Shown here piece by piece: positions 48,572-56,824 of a stretch of 64,000 bases of DNA; within the stretch, counting starts at the first letter, position 1, and the number at the start of each line of letters is the position of its first letter. A model generated the notes under the pieces. The model was given only the letters and a program-made list of their open reading frames with translations. It searched no databases and had not been told where the DNA came from. Made by a program: the position numbers and the translations under genes. Origin of the DNA: Agromyces mediolanus (GTDB lineage: Bacteria > Actinomycetota > Actinomycetes > Actinomycetales > Microbacteriaceae); the NCBI RefSeq assembly GCF_014648575.1, contig NZ_BMRJ01000002.1, forward strand, positions 532,683 through 596,682, written 5' to 3'.

Positions 48572-49200
48572 GCGTGCGAGTCGGTGCCGCCACGCTCGGG
48601 GGTCTCGCGATCGCCGCGCTGCTGCTCACCGGCTGCGCGAGCGGGCCGGAGCCGACGCCGAGCCTGTCGGCGAGCGAGACGCCGACGCCCACCGCGACGC
48701 CGACGCCCACCGTGGCGGCACCCGATCCCGCCGACCTCACGACCTGGGTCATCAGTGGAGCCGGCTTCGGACCCGTCACTCGCGGAGCGGCGTATCCGGG
48801 AGTCGCGGAACCGCTCACGGCGTTCGAGCTCTCACCCGTCGACGAGATCTGCCCGACGCTGTTCACGCTCGAAGGCGAGGACACCGCCGCGCTGCTGCTC
48901 ATCGTCTCGGCGGCGGGCGACGTCGTCGAGGAGGTGTGGGTCTCCGGCTCGCCGGATGCCTCGGGCGCGCTGCCCGTCGCGCCGCGAACGGTCGAGGGCA
49001 TCGGCCTCGGCTCGAGCATCGACGAGCTCACGGCCGCGTATCCGGAGCTGCAGCAGGTCGGCCAGCTGAGCGCGGAGGGCTTCGGTTACGCCGTCGGCGA
49101 CGAGGAGCTCGGCTGGGTCGACTTCATCGTCGTCGAGGACGTCGTGACGAGCATCGGCTCCTCCGCCGAGCCCCGTGCGCCGAAGGAGTTCTGCGGCTAG
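48568..49200 (+). CDS. Secreted lipoprotein, unknown function (tandem copy 2)
   Basis: 210 residues, GTG start overlapping the first copy by four bases. The layout is the same: lipobox LLLTGCASGPEPTPS, Pro/Thr linker, DLTTWVISGAGFGPVTRGAA, GIGLGSSIDELTAAYPEL, VGDEELGWVDFIVVEDVV and a C-terminal Cys. The signal and linker are nearly identical in DNA between the copies while the mature domains have diverged. The stop shares the tetranucleotide CTAG with the stop of the opposite gene. Confidence 0.85.
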   Translation: MSVRVGAATLGGLAIAALLLTGCASGPEPTPSLSASETPTPTATPTPTVAAPDPADLTTWVISGAGFGPVTRGAAYPGVAEPLTAFELSPVDEICPTLFTLEGEDTAALLLIVSAAGDVVEEVWVSGSPDASGALPVAPRTVEGIGLGSSIDELTAAYPELQQVGQLSAEGFGYAVGDEELGWVDFIVVEDVVTSIGSSAEPRAPKEFCG

Positions 49201-50339
49201 GCGAACGCCCGGCGCACCTCTTCGTGGGGCAGCGCGTAGCTCGCGTGCCCGTCGCGGCCCTCGAGGTCGCGGGCGGCGACGAGGGCGTTCGCAACGGCCT
49301 CCTCGACAGCCTCGACCGTGGCGCGGTACAGCGGATCGATCGCGCCCCAGGGCACGAAGTCGAGCCGCTCGAGCCCCTGGTTCGCCCCGCGACCGAGCTG
49401 GGAAGTGAGGGCGCCGGGGTTCGCGGTCGAGAACGCGAGGAAGATGTCGCCCGAGAAGTGGCTGCCCGCCGTGCCGGTGCGGGCGAGGCCGAGCGGCACT
49501 CGTCGGGCGAGGGCCTCGCACTGGCCCGGGAGGAGCGGGGCATCCGTCGCGACGATGACGATCACGCTGCCGGCGCCCGCGGCGGCCTTCGTGCGTTCGC
49601 CGTCGCGCACGAACCAGTCGTCGTCCTCGATCGGCTTCGGCGCGGCGGACTCGCGGCCGAGCGGCCGGCCGGCGAGCCGGAGCTCGTCGCGGTCGCCGAA
49701 GTTGGCCTGCAGCAGGACGCCCACGGTGTACTCGCCGCCGGCCGTCGCGACCACCCGCGACGCGCTGCCGGTGCCGCCCTTGAAGGCGTAGCAGTTCATG
49801 CCCGTGCCGCCGCCGACGTTGCCCTCGGCGATCGGGCCGCCGGCGGCGGCGTCGAGGGCGGCCCGCGCGTGCTCGGGCCGCACGTGCCCGCCGTTGATCT
49901 CGTTCAGGTAGCCGTCCCAGGTCTCGCCGACGACCGGCAGCATCCACTGCGCGGACACCTCGGGATGCGTCTGGTGCACCCACTCGTCGACGCCCTGGTG
50001 CACGGCGCCGACGGCGTGCGAGTTCGTGATCGCGATCGGCAGCGCGAGCATGCCGGCCTCGTCGATCCAGCTGCGCCCGGTCAGCTCCCCGTTCCCGTTC
50101 AGCGAGAAGGTGCCGGCGGCGCAGGGGACGCCGACGCCGTCACGGCCGCGGGGGAGGATCGCCGTCACCCCGGTGCGCGCCGTGCCCGCCTCGTCGGGTC
50201 CGCTCACGAGCGTCGTGTAGCCGACCTGCACCCCGGGGACGTCGGTGATCGCGTTCGCGGGGCCCGGGGTGCCGTCGAAGGGCACGCCGAGGTCTCTGGC
50301 CCGCTGGGGCTCGACGGGGGACTGGCTGGTGGTCGTCAT
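49197..50339 (-). CDS. P1-family (DmpA/S58) aminopeptidase
   Basis: 380 residues. The DmpA family signature is present: NAITDVPGVQVGYTTLV at the start, TNSHAVGAVHQGVDEW, and the self-cleaving region PIAEGNVGGGTGMNCYAFKG followed by GTGSASR. In this family cleavage before a serine or threonine at such a Gly-Ser site releases the catalytic nucleophile. DmpA-type enzymes act on D-amino-acid amides, L-aminoacyl or beta-amino peptides. It is divergent from an APC permease with a TetR regulator, suggesting uptake and release of an amino compound. GAGGAG precedes the ATG. Confidence 0.9.
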   Translation of the reverse strand: MTTTSQSPVEPQRARDLGVPFDGTPGPANAITDVPGVQVGYTTLVSGPDEAGTARTGVTAILPRGRDGVGVPCAAGTFSLNGNGELTGRSWIDEAGMLALPIAITNSHAVGAVHQGVDEWVHQTHPEVSAQWMLPVVGETWDGYLNEINGGHVRPEHARAALDAAAGGPIAEGNVGGGTGMNCYAFKGGTGSASRVVATAGGEYTVGVLLQANFGDRDELRLAGRPLGRESAAPKPIEDDDWFVRDGERTKAAAGAGSVIVIVATDAPLLPGQCEALARRVPLGLARTGTAGSHFSGDIFLAFSTANPGALTSQLGRGANQGLERLDFVPWGAIDPLYRATVEAVEEAVANALVAARDLEGRDGHASYALPHEEVRRAFA

Positions 50340-50356
50340 CGACGCTCCTCGTTCTC

Positions 50357-50436
50357 GAACACCCGTTCAACTTTCGGGTGACGATCACGCTAGCACTCTT
50401 GACAGCGCCCAGGTGCGTCGATTGAATGAGCGTTCA
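50357..50436. promoter_or_regulatory. Divergent promoter region with two TetR-like dyads
   Basis: Plus strand: TTGACA (50399-50404), 17-base spacer, TTGAAT (50422-50427), covered by the dyad TGAA-TGAGCG-TTCA (50423-50436). Minus strand: a TGCTAGCGT-like -10 near 50386-50394 with the dyad GAAC-ACCC-GTTC (50358-50369) beyond it. Both dyads carry GAA/TTC arms, as TetR-family sites do. Confidence 0.5.
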
Positions 50437-50480
50437 GATTCCGCCGCACCGAACGCGGCTGCCCCCACGCCGAGGAGACG

Positions 50481-51965
50481 ATGATGTCTGAACACCCGAT
50501 CAACACCGCCGAGCGCGCACCGTCCACCCGAAGAGGCTCCCTCGCCGCCGGCCGGCTGGGCGTCGGCGACGTCGTCTTCTTCGTCGTCTCGGCCGCGGCA
50601 CCGCTCACCGTGGTCGCGAGCGCCGCGCCGACCTCGATGCGCATGGGCGGCATCGGGGCGGCCGGCGCGATGCTCGTCTGCGCCGTCGTGCTGATCCTCT
50701 TCGCCCTGGGGTTCACCGCGATGTCGACGCACGTGCGCAACACCGGCGCCTTCTACGCGTACGTCTCGCGCGGTCTCGGCAAGCCGGCGGGCCTCGGGGT
50801 GTCGTTCGTGACGATCTTCGCCTACGCCATCCTGACGGTCTGCTTCTACGGCTTCATCGGCTTCTTCGGCGAGCTCACGTTCGGCGGCCTCTTCGGCATC
50901 CAACTGCCCTGGGTGGTCTGGTCCCTGATCGCCGCCGCGGTGGTCGCCCTGCTCGGCTACCGCAAGATCGACGTCGGCGCGAAGGTGCTCGGCGTGCTGC
51001 TCACCGCGGAGGTCGCCATCCTGCTCGTGCTGTCCGTCGCCGTGCTGGTGCAGGGCGGTCCGGAGCCGTGGAGCGCCGCCCCCTTCGACCCGAAGGAGAT
51101 CTTCTTCGCCGCCGGCGCCGGCAGTCTGTTCGTCGTCGGCTTCGGCGCCTACCTCGGCTTCGAGGGCACCGCGATCTACGCCGAGGAGGCCCGCAACCCG
51201 CGGCGCACCGTGCCGATCGCCACGTACCTCGCGATCGGCTTCCTCGGCGTCTTCTACGCCTTCACCTTCTGGATGCTCACGGTCGCGTTCGGCGCCGACG
51301 GCGTGATCGAGATCGCCCGCGGCGACGCCTTCGAGACGATGGTGTTCGCGGCGGGCGCCGAGTACCTCGGAGACTGGGCCGCGATCGTCATGCAGGTGCT
51401 CATCGTGACGAGCTTCTTCGCCTGCCTGCTCGCCTTCCACAACGCGTCGAGCCGCTACCTCTACTCGCTCGGCCGCGAGCGGCTGCTGCCGGCCGCGCTC
51501 GGCCGCACGCACCCGAAGACGAAGGCGCCGTACGTGGCGAGCGCCGTGATGAGCGTGATCGCCGTCGCCGCCATCCTCGTCGCATTCCTGCTCGGTGCCG
51601 ACCCCTTCCTGCAGTTCGCGATCTGGACGTACGCCACCGGCGTCGCCGGACTCGTCTTCGCGCAGGCGGTCGCCGCGGTCGCCGTCGTCGGATTCTTCGC
51701 CAGGAACCGCCGCGGGCACAGCGTCTGGCGGGTGCTCGTCGCCCCCGCGATCGGCGCGGCAGGCCTGATCACGGGGTTCCTGCTCATCGCGTTCAACTTC
51801 GAGATCGTGACGACGATGACCGGCCCGATCAACTGGGTGCTGCTCGCGCCCACCCCGCTGCTGTTCATCGTCGGTATCGTGATCGCCATGATCATCCGCC
51901 GACGCGACCCGGCCCGCTACGCCGCCCTCGCCGAGAACCTCGACGACGAACGGGCCGAGGCGTGA
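50481..51965 (+). CDS. APC-superfamily amino acid permease
   Basis: 494 residues with about twelve transmembrane helices. Subgroup features: LGVGDVVFFVVSAAAPLTVV, GAFYAYVSRGLGKPAGLGVS, GFGAYLGFEGTAIYAEEARN and FFACLLAFHNASSRYLYSLG. It imports an amino acid or amine with protons. The TetR gene starts inside its stop codon, so the two are translationally coupled. Another ATG lies one codon downstream of the first. Its neighbours suggest a polyamine or small peptide-derived substrate. Confidence 0.92.
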   Translation: MMSEHPINTAERAPSTRRGSLAAGRLGVGDVVFFVVSAAAPLTVVASAAPTSMRMGGIGAAGAMLVCAVVLILFALGFTAMSTHVRNTGAFYAYVSRGLGKPAGLGVSFVTIFAYAILTVCFYGFIGFFGELTFGGLFGIQLPWVVWSLIAAAVVALLGYRKIDVGAKVLGVLLTAEVAILLVLSVAVLVQGGPEPWSAAPFDPKEIFFAAGAGSLFVVGFGAYLGFEGTAIYAEEARNPRRTVPIATYLAIGFLGVFYAFTFWMLTVAFGADGVIEIARGDAFETMVFAAGAEYLGDWAAIVMQVLIVTSFFACLLAFHNASSRYLYSLGRERLLPAALGRTHPKTKAPYVASAVMSVIAVAAILVAFLLGADPFLQFAIWTYATGVAGLVFAQAVAAVAVVGFFARNRRGHSVWRVLVAPAIGAAGLITGFLLIAFNFEIVTTMTGPINWVLLAPTPLLFIVGIVIAMIIRRRDPARYAALAENLDDERAEA

Positions 51966-52558
51966 CGCGATCCGCGAAGCACGCGCAGCGCCGCGACGAT
52001 CTCGTCGCGGCGCTGCGCCGCGTCGCGCGGGAGCGGGGGATGGCCCAGGCCAATGTGCGCGCCGTCGCCGCCGAGGCCGAGGTGAGCGCCGGCAGCGTGC
52101 TCTACTACTTCGACAGCTTCGAGCAGCTGCAGTTCGCCGCGGTCGAGGGCGTGCTCGAGGAGTTCTACGAGCGCCGGCGCGCGATCGCCGAGCGGGAGCC
52201 GGATGCCGCGGCGAGACTCCGCGCGCTCATCGAAGCCGGCGTGCCCGACGTGATCAGCGACGAGCTCCGACTCGTCTACGAGAGCATCGGACTGCTGCGC
52301 GAGAAGCCGCAGTACAAGCCGCTGCACCGCTCGATCGTGGAGCGGCAGGTGATGCTGTACCGCTCGACGATCGAGGTCGGCACGGCGCTCGGCGCGTTCC
52401 GGCCGCGGCAGGAGCAGGCGACCATCGCGCGCAACCTCGTCGCGCTCGAGGACGCCTACGACCTCTACCCGCTGATCGGGGTGGAGCTCGATCGGGCGGC
52501 CTGCCGCCGCGCCGTCGTCGAGTACGCCGAGCTCGCACTGGACTGCGAGCTCGGCTGA
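51962..52558 (+). CDS. TetR-family transcriptional regulator
   Basis: 198 residues, GTG start overlapping the permease by four bases. The N-terminal helix-turn-helix reads DLVAALRRVARERGMAQANV and AAEAEVSAGSVLYYFDSFEQ, with the C-terminal ligand domain of BetI-like regulators (REKPQYKPLHRSIVERQVML). It probably represses the permease/TetR operon and the divergent peptidase through the dyads in the common promoter region. Confidence 0.9.
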   Translation: MTRSAKHAQRRDDLVAALRRVARERGMAQANVRAVAAEAEVSAGSVLYYFDSFEQLQFAAVEGVLEEFYERRRAIAEREPDAAARLRALIEAGVPDVISDELRLVYESIGLLREKPQYKPLHRSIVERQVMLYRSTIEVGTALGAFRPRQEQATIARNLVALEDAYDLYPLIGVELDRAACRRAVVEYAELALDCELG

Positions 52559-52595
52559 CGCGCGCCGTGCGTGCCGTGCGCGCCGTGCGCGCGGT

Positions 52596-53396
52596 TCAGC
52601 GCAGGAAGCGCAGGTAATCCACCGCGGGGTCGACCGCGGCGCCCACGGTGAGCACGGCTTCGGCGACCTCCTCGCCGGCGCCGAGCTCGAGGGCGACCGA
52701 GCCGTCGGCCCGCACCGCACGCGAACCGCCGACGAAGCGCAGCCCCTCGGCCTCGCCCACGGCATTGACGTAGACGTGCGGCAGCCGGTTGTCGAGCGCC
52801 CGGGCCCGCGAGGCGAGCTCGTGGTCGGGCAGGTAGGGGGCCATGTTCGCGGCGACCGAGACGAGCAGCTCGGCTCCGGCCAGGGCGAGCCGGCGCGCCG
52901 GCTCCGGGAACTCGATGTCGAAGCAGATCAGTGCGCCGATCGCGGTGCCCGCAGCGTCGCCGAGCACATCGTCGGCGCCGGGGGCGAAGGCCTCCGCCTC
53001 GGCGCCGAACAGGAGGCGCTTGCGGTACACGGCGGCGAGCCGGCCCTCGGCGTCGATGATCGCGAGCGAGTTGTGCACGGCGCCGTCGGTCCGCGAGGCA
53101 TCCGGCTCGCCTCGCTCGGCGAACCCGAAGGCGACGGCCGTGCCCGAGTCGGCGCAGGCCGTCGCGAGCTCGGCGAGCAGCGGGTCGTCGCGCGTCAGGG
53201 CGAGCTCGCCGACGCGCTCGCCGGTGTAGCCGCAGAGGAAGAGCTCGGGGAAGACGGCGAGCTCGGAATCCGGATGGCCCGCCAGCACCTCGCGGATGGT
53301 CGCCGCGTTCGCGCGGAGATCGCGCGGCGCGGCCGCGAGCTGCGCGAGGACCACCCGGAGCTCGCGCTCCCGGGCGGTCCCCGCGTGCCGGTTCAT
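52596..53396 (-). CDS. Carbon-nitrogen hydrolase (nitrilase superfamily)
   Basis: 266 residues. The Glu-Lys-Cys triad is complete: Glu51 in LAVFPELFLCGY, Lys126 in AAVYRKRLLFG and Cys158 in IGALICFDIEFPE. It hydrolyses an amide or carbamoyl compound; N-carbamoylputrescine or omega-amides would fit the amine-degrading operon. It lies 10 bases after the aldehyde dehydrogenase gene, as the last member of that operon. Confidence 0.9.
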   Translation of the reverse strand: MNRHAGTARERELRVVLAQLAAAPRDLRANAATIREVLAGHPDSELAVFPELFLCGYTGERVGELALTRDDPLLAELATACADSGTAVAFGFAERGEPDASRTDGAVHNSLAIIDAEGRLAAVYRKRLLFGAEAEAFAPGADDVLGDAAGTAIGALICFDIEFPEPARRLALAGAELLVSVAANMAPYLPDHELASRARALDNRLPHVYVNAVGEAEGLRFVGGSRAVRADGSVALELGAGEEVAEAVLTVGAAVDPAVDYLRFLR

Positions 53397-53406
53397 CTCG
53401 CGCCCG

Positions 53407-54783
53407 CTACTTCGCGACGAAGGACAGGCGGCGGTTCGCGAACTCGCCGATGCCGATCGGACCCATCTCGCGGCCGAAGCCGGAGCGCTTCACGCCGCCG
53501 AAGGGCAGCTCCGCCGCCTCCGCGGCGATCGTGTTGACGTGGGTCATGCCGACCTCGAGCCGCGAGGCGACGCGCGCCGCGCGCGCCTCGTCGGTCGAGA
53601 ACACCGAGCCGCCGAGGCCGAGGTCGCAGTCGTTCGCGAGCTCGAGAGCCTCCTCGTCGCTGTGCACCCGGTAGACGGTCGCGACCGGCCCGAAGATCTC
53701 CTCGCGGTACGACGCGGAGTCGCGCGGCACGCCCGTCAGCACCGCCGGCGAGTAGTACGCGCCGGGACCGTCGGAGAGCACGCCGCCCGCCTCGAGCGTC
53801 GCACCCGCGGCGACCGCGCGCTGCACCTGCTCGTGCACCGTCTCGGCCGCCACACGGGTCGACAGCGGGGCGTACTCGCCCTCGCCGAGGGCGAGCTGGT
53901 CGCCGGGCACGAGGCCGTCGGCCAGCTTCTTCAGCTCGGCGACGAACTCGTCGTAGATGTCGTCCATGACGATCATCCGCTTGTTCGAGTTGCAGACCTG
54001 GCCGCCGTTGTAGACGCGGAAGTCCCACGCCGCCTTCGCGACGCTCGCGACGTCGTCGGCGTCGAGCACGACCATCGGGTCGATGCCGCCGAGCTCGAGC
54101 ACGCACTTCTTCAAGTGCCGGCCCGCCTGCTCGCCGATGATCGCCCCCGCCCGCTCGGAGCCGGTGAGCGAGACGCCCTGCACCCGGTCGTCCGCGATCA
54201 TCGTGGCGATCTGCTCGTGCGAGGCGAACACGTTCTGGTAGCCGCCGACGGGCACGCCCGCCTCCTCCATGATCTCCTGGATCGTGAGGGCCGAGCGGGC
54301 GCAGATGTCGGCGTGCTTCAGGATGATCGTGTTGCCGAGCACGAGGTTCGGGGCCGCGAAGCGGGCCACCTGGTAGTAGGGGAAGTTCCACGGCATCACG
54401 CCGAGCAGCGTGCCGATGGGCAGCTGCTCGATGATCGCCTTGCCGGGGATGGTCGAGGGGATCTCGTAGTCCGTGATGAGGCTCGGCCCGTGCACCGCGT
54501 AGTAGTCGATGATCGCCGTCGCGAACTCGACCTCGTCGATCGACTCGGCGAGGGACTTGCCCATCTCGACCGCGATGAGGCGGGCGAGTTCCTCCTTGCG
54601 CTCCTCGAACAGCTCGGCGACGCGCTTCACGACGGCGGCGCGCTCCTGCACGCTGCGCTCGCGCCATTCGCGGTAGGCGCCGTCGGCCGCCGCGAGCGTC
54701 TGCTCGATCTCCGCGTCGGTCGCGACCTCGAAGGTCTCGACGATCTCGCCCGTCGCTGGGTTCTGCACCCGGTACTTCGCCAT
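53407..54783 (-). CDS. Succinate-semialdehyde-dehydrogenase-type aldehyde dehydrogenase
   Basis: 458 residues from the ATG at 54783 (AGGAGAG site). MPWNFPYYQVARFAAPNLV, Glu230 in VLELGGIDPMVV and Cys264 in NGGQVCNSNKRM are intact; it ends LPFGGVKRSGFGREMGPIG. It is clearly paralogous to the enzyme at 29553. In this operon it would oxidise the aminoaldehyde or semialdehyde produced by the FAD oxidase. Confidence 0.92.
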   Translation of the reverse strand: MAKYRVQNPATGEIVETFEVATDAEIEQTLAAADGAYREWRERSVQERAAVVKRVAELFEERKEELARLIAVEMGKSLAESIDEVEFATAIIDYYAVHGPSLITDYEIPSTIPGKAIIEQLPIGTLLGVMPWNFPYYQVARFAAPNLVLGNTIILKHADICARSALTIQEIMEEAGVPVGGYQNVFASHEQIATMIADDRVQGVSLTGSERAGAIIGEQAGRHLKKCVLELGGIDPMVVLDADDVASVAKAAWDFRVYNGGQVCNSNKRMIVMDDIYDEFVAELKKLADGLVPGDQLALGEGEYAPLSTRVAAETVHEQVQRAVAAGATLEAGGVLSDGPGAYYSPAVLTGVPRDSASYREEIFGPVATVYRVHSDEEALELANDCDLGLGGSVFSTDEARAARVASRLEVGMTHVNTIAAEAAELPFGGVKRSGFGREMGPIGIGEFANRRLSFVAK

Positions 54784-54844
54784 TTCGGCTCTCTCCTTCG
54801 TCTCCGTGGGTCTGCGGCGCGGGCGTCGGCCCGCGCGGGAGCGC

Positions 54845-55246
54845 TCAGCGCTCGATGAACACCTTGCGCAGCGGTTCGCGCACGGTCCAGATGGTCTGCA
54901 TGCCGGCCTCGAGGCGCACCACCGAGCCGGGCGCGAGCACGATCGCCTCACGGGCGGGCTCGACGAACTCGACGGTCGCGTCGCCCGCGAGGACGACGAA
55001 CACCTCGTCGACCTCGGTGTCGCGCATCGTGCCGCGGCTCATCTCCCAGATGCCGATCTCGCCGGCCGCCGAGATGTCGAGCGGCAGGTACGCGGTGGTC
55101 GGCTCGCCGGCGACGGACTGCTCGGCGGGCACCGGCTCGTGCTCGAGCGCGACGGCCGGGCCGTCGACGAGCGCGCCGGGGGCGAGGCGCTCGGCGCCTT
55201 GCTGCTCGGCGCCCTGCTGCTCGGTGCCCCGCTGCTCGGCGCTCAC
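54845..55246 (-). CDS. Small cupin-domain protein
   Basis: 133 residues, GTG start overlapping the oxidase stop by four bases. A Gln/Glu-rich N-terminus built of a 15-base tandem repeat (EQRGTEQQGAEQQGAE) is followed by a cupin barrel of the DUF861/cupin_3 type: IGIWEMSRGTMRDTEVDEVF, VVLAGDATVEFVEPAREAIV, LAPGSVVRLEAGMQTIWTV. Such cupins accompany FAD-dependent amine oxidases in polyamine and choline-like operons; the role may be ligand sensing or catalysis. Confidence 0.85.
   Translation of the reverse strand: MSAEQRGTEQQGAEQQGAERLAPGALVDGPAVALEHEPVPAEQSVAGEPTTAYLPLDISAAGEIGIWEMSRGTMRDTEVDEVFVVLAGDATVEFVEPAREAIVLAPGSVVRLEAGMQTIWTVREPLRKVFIER
55190..55234. repeat. Three 15-bp direct repeats in the cupin N-terminus
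   Basis: Units CTCGGCGCCTTGCTG, CTCGGCGCCCTGCTG and CTCGGTGCCCCGCTG (plus strand) encode the reiterated Gln/Glu/Gly part of the cupin. Confidence 0.8.
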
Positions 55247-56694
55247 GAGTCGAATCCGAGGCCGAGGGCGTCGAGCGTCTTCAGCAGCACGTTGCGCTTG
55301 CCGCGGTTGTGGTCGGCGCGATCGAGCGACCAGCGGGTCGCGTTGATGCCGATCGCGGCGGCCGGCTCGGGCGGGAACGGCAGCGGGCGCTTGCGCACCA
55401 TCTCGAGCTGCGTGCGCTCGTTGTCGCGGCGCTCGAGCAGGTCGAGCATGACCTCGGCGGCGAAGCGTGTCGAGCCGACGCCGAGGCCGGTGAAGCCCGC
55501 CGCGTACGCGACGCGGTGCTCGCGCGCCGTGCCGAAGAAGGCCGTGAACTGGGTCGAGGTGTCGATCGCGCCGGCCCACTGGTGGCTGAACCGCAGGCCC
55601 TCGAGCTGCGGGAAGGTCGTGAAGAAGTGGCTCGCGAGCTTCTGCCACGACTCGGGGCGGTTCTCGTACTGCTCGCGCACCTTGCGGCCGTAGTGGTACA
55701 CGGCGTCGTAGCCGCCGAAGAGGATGCGGTTGTCCTTCGAGAGCCGGTAGTAGTGGAACTGGTTCGCCATGTCGCCGATGCCCTGGCGGTCCTTCCAGCC
55801 GATCGAGTCGAGCTGTTCGGCCGAGAGCGGCTCGGTCATGAGCACGTAGTCGTAGACCGGCACGGTCATCAGGCGGTTGCGCTTCAGGAGCGAGGGGAAC
55901 ACGTTCGTCGCGAGCACCGCGTGCTTGGCGTCGATGCGTCCGCCATCGGTGACGACGCTCACGGCACCCGTCGAACCTGGGGTGTCGAGGCGGCGCACGG
56001 GCGACTGCTCGAAGATCTCGACGCCGCGCTCCTCGGCGACGCGGGCGAGCTCGGCCGCGAGCCGGGCCGGGTGCACCATCGCGTTGGTGCGCTTCTCCCA
56101 CACCGCGCCGAGGTAGGTCGGGGAGTGGACGGATGCCTGGGCCGCGGCTTCGTCGAGGAAGACGACCTCGTCGGCCTCGCCCGCGGCGGCGGCCTCGTCG
56201 GCCCACTCGCGCAGCCACTCGAGCTGGTGCTCCTCGATCGCGGGCGCCAGCTGGCCGGTGCGCTCGAACTCGAAGTCCATGCCGTAGCGCTGCTCGCTCG
56301 CCTCGATGGCGTCGAGGTTCTCGAGCCCGAGGCGGTCGAGGAGCGGCATCTCCTTGGGCCAGCGGGAGAGGCCGTTCTCGCGGCCGTGCGTGAGGCTCGC
56401 CTCGCAGAAGCCGCCGTTGCGGCCGGAGGCCGCCCAGCCGATGCGCTTCGCCTCGACGAGGACGACGTGCGACTCGGGCGCGCGCTCCTTCGCGAGCAGG
56501 GCCGTCCAGAGGCCGGTGTAGCCACCGCCGACGACCACGAGGTCGGCGACGACGGTGCCGCTGAGCTTGGGCCGGGAGGGCTTCAGCGCTTCCGGCAGGT
56601 CGTCCCGCCAGAAGACCGAGTGGCGGGTGTCGGCGAGCGCATGCTCGATGACGGATGAAGAGGGTCGACGTCGTTCGAAGACGGTGGTGCCCAC
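55243..56694 (-). CDS. FAD-dependent amine oxidoreductase (DAO family, PuuB-like)
   Basis: 483 residues from the GTG at 56694, with GGAG eight bases upstream. The frame continues to 56949 but that part is not conserved. It has the DAO-family plan: FWRDDLPEALKPSRPKLSGT, Rossmann motif VADLVVVGGGYTGLWTALLA, then RIGWAASGRNGGFCEASLTH, and a late FFTTFPQLEGLRFSHQWAGA. PuuB-like enzymes oxidise gamma-glutamylputrescine or similar amines to aldehydes, releasing ammonia and peroxide. First gene of the four-gene operon (oxidase, cupin, dehydrogenase, hydrolase). Confidence 0.9.
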   Translation of the reverse strand: MGTTVFERRRPSSSVIEHALADTRHSVFWRDDLPEALKPSRPKLSGTVVADLVVVGGGYTGLWTALLAKERAPESHVVLVEAKRIGWAASGRNGGFCEASLTHGRENGLSRWPKEMPLLDRLGLENLDAIEASEQRYGMDFEFERTGQLAPAIEEHQLEWLREWADEAAAAGEADEVVFLDEAAAQASVHSPTYLGAVWEKRTNAMVHPARLAAELARVAEERGVEIFEQSPVRRLDTPGSTGAVSVVTDGGRIDAKHAVLATNVFPSLLKRNRLMTVPVYDYVLMTEPLSAEQLDSIGWKDRQGIGDMANQFHYYRLSKDNRILFGGYDAVYHYGRKVREQYENRPESWQKLASHFFTTFPQLEGLRFSHQWAGAIDTSTQFTAFFGTAREHRVAYAAGFTGLGVGSTRFAAEVMLDLLERRDNERTQLEMVRKRPLPFPPEPAAAIGINATRWSLDRADHNRGKRNVLLKTLDALGLGFDS

Positions 56695-56824
56695 GGGGAT
56701 CACTCCGATACGTGTTTGGTTCCCACCATCCTGACGCGGCGGCGGCCGGGCCGCCAGCCCGCCGCTGTCGCGGAATGACGGCGGCTCCGGACAGATTGAC
56801 GGGCTGCGCCCGCCCGTCGCGCGG

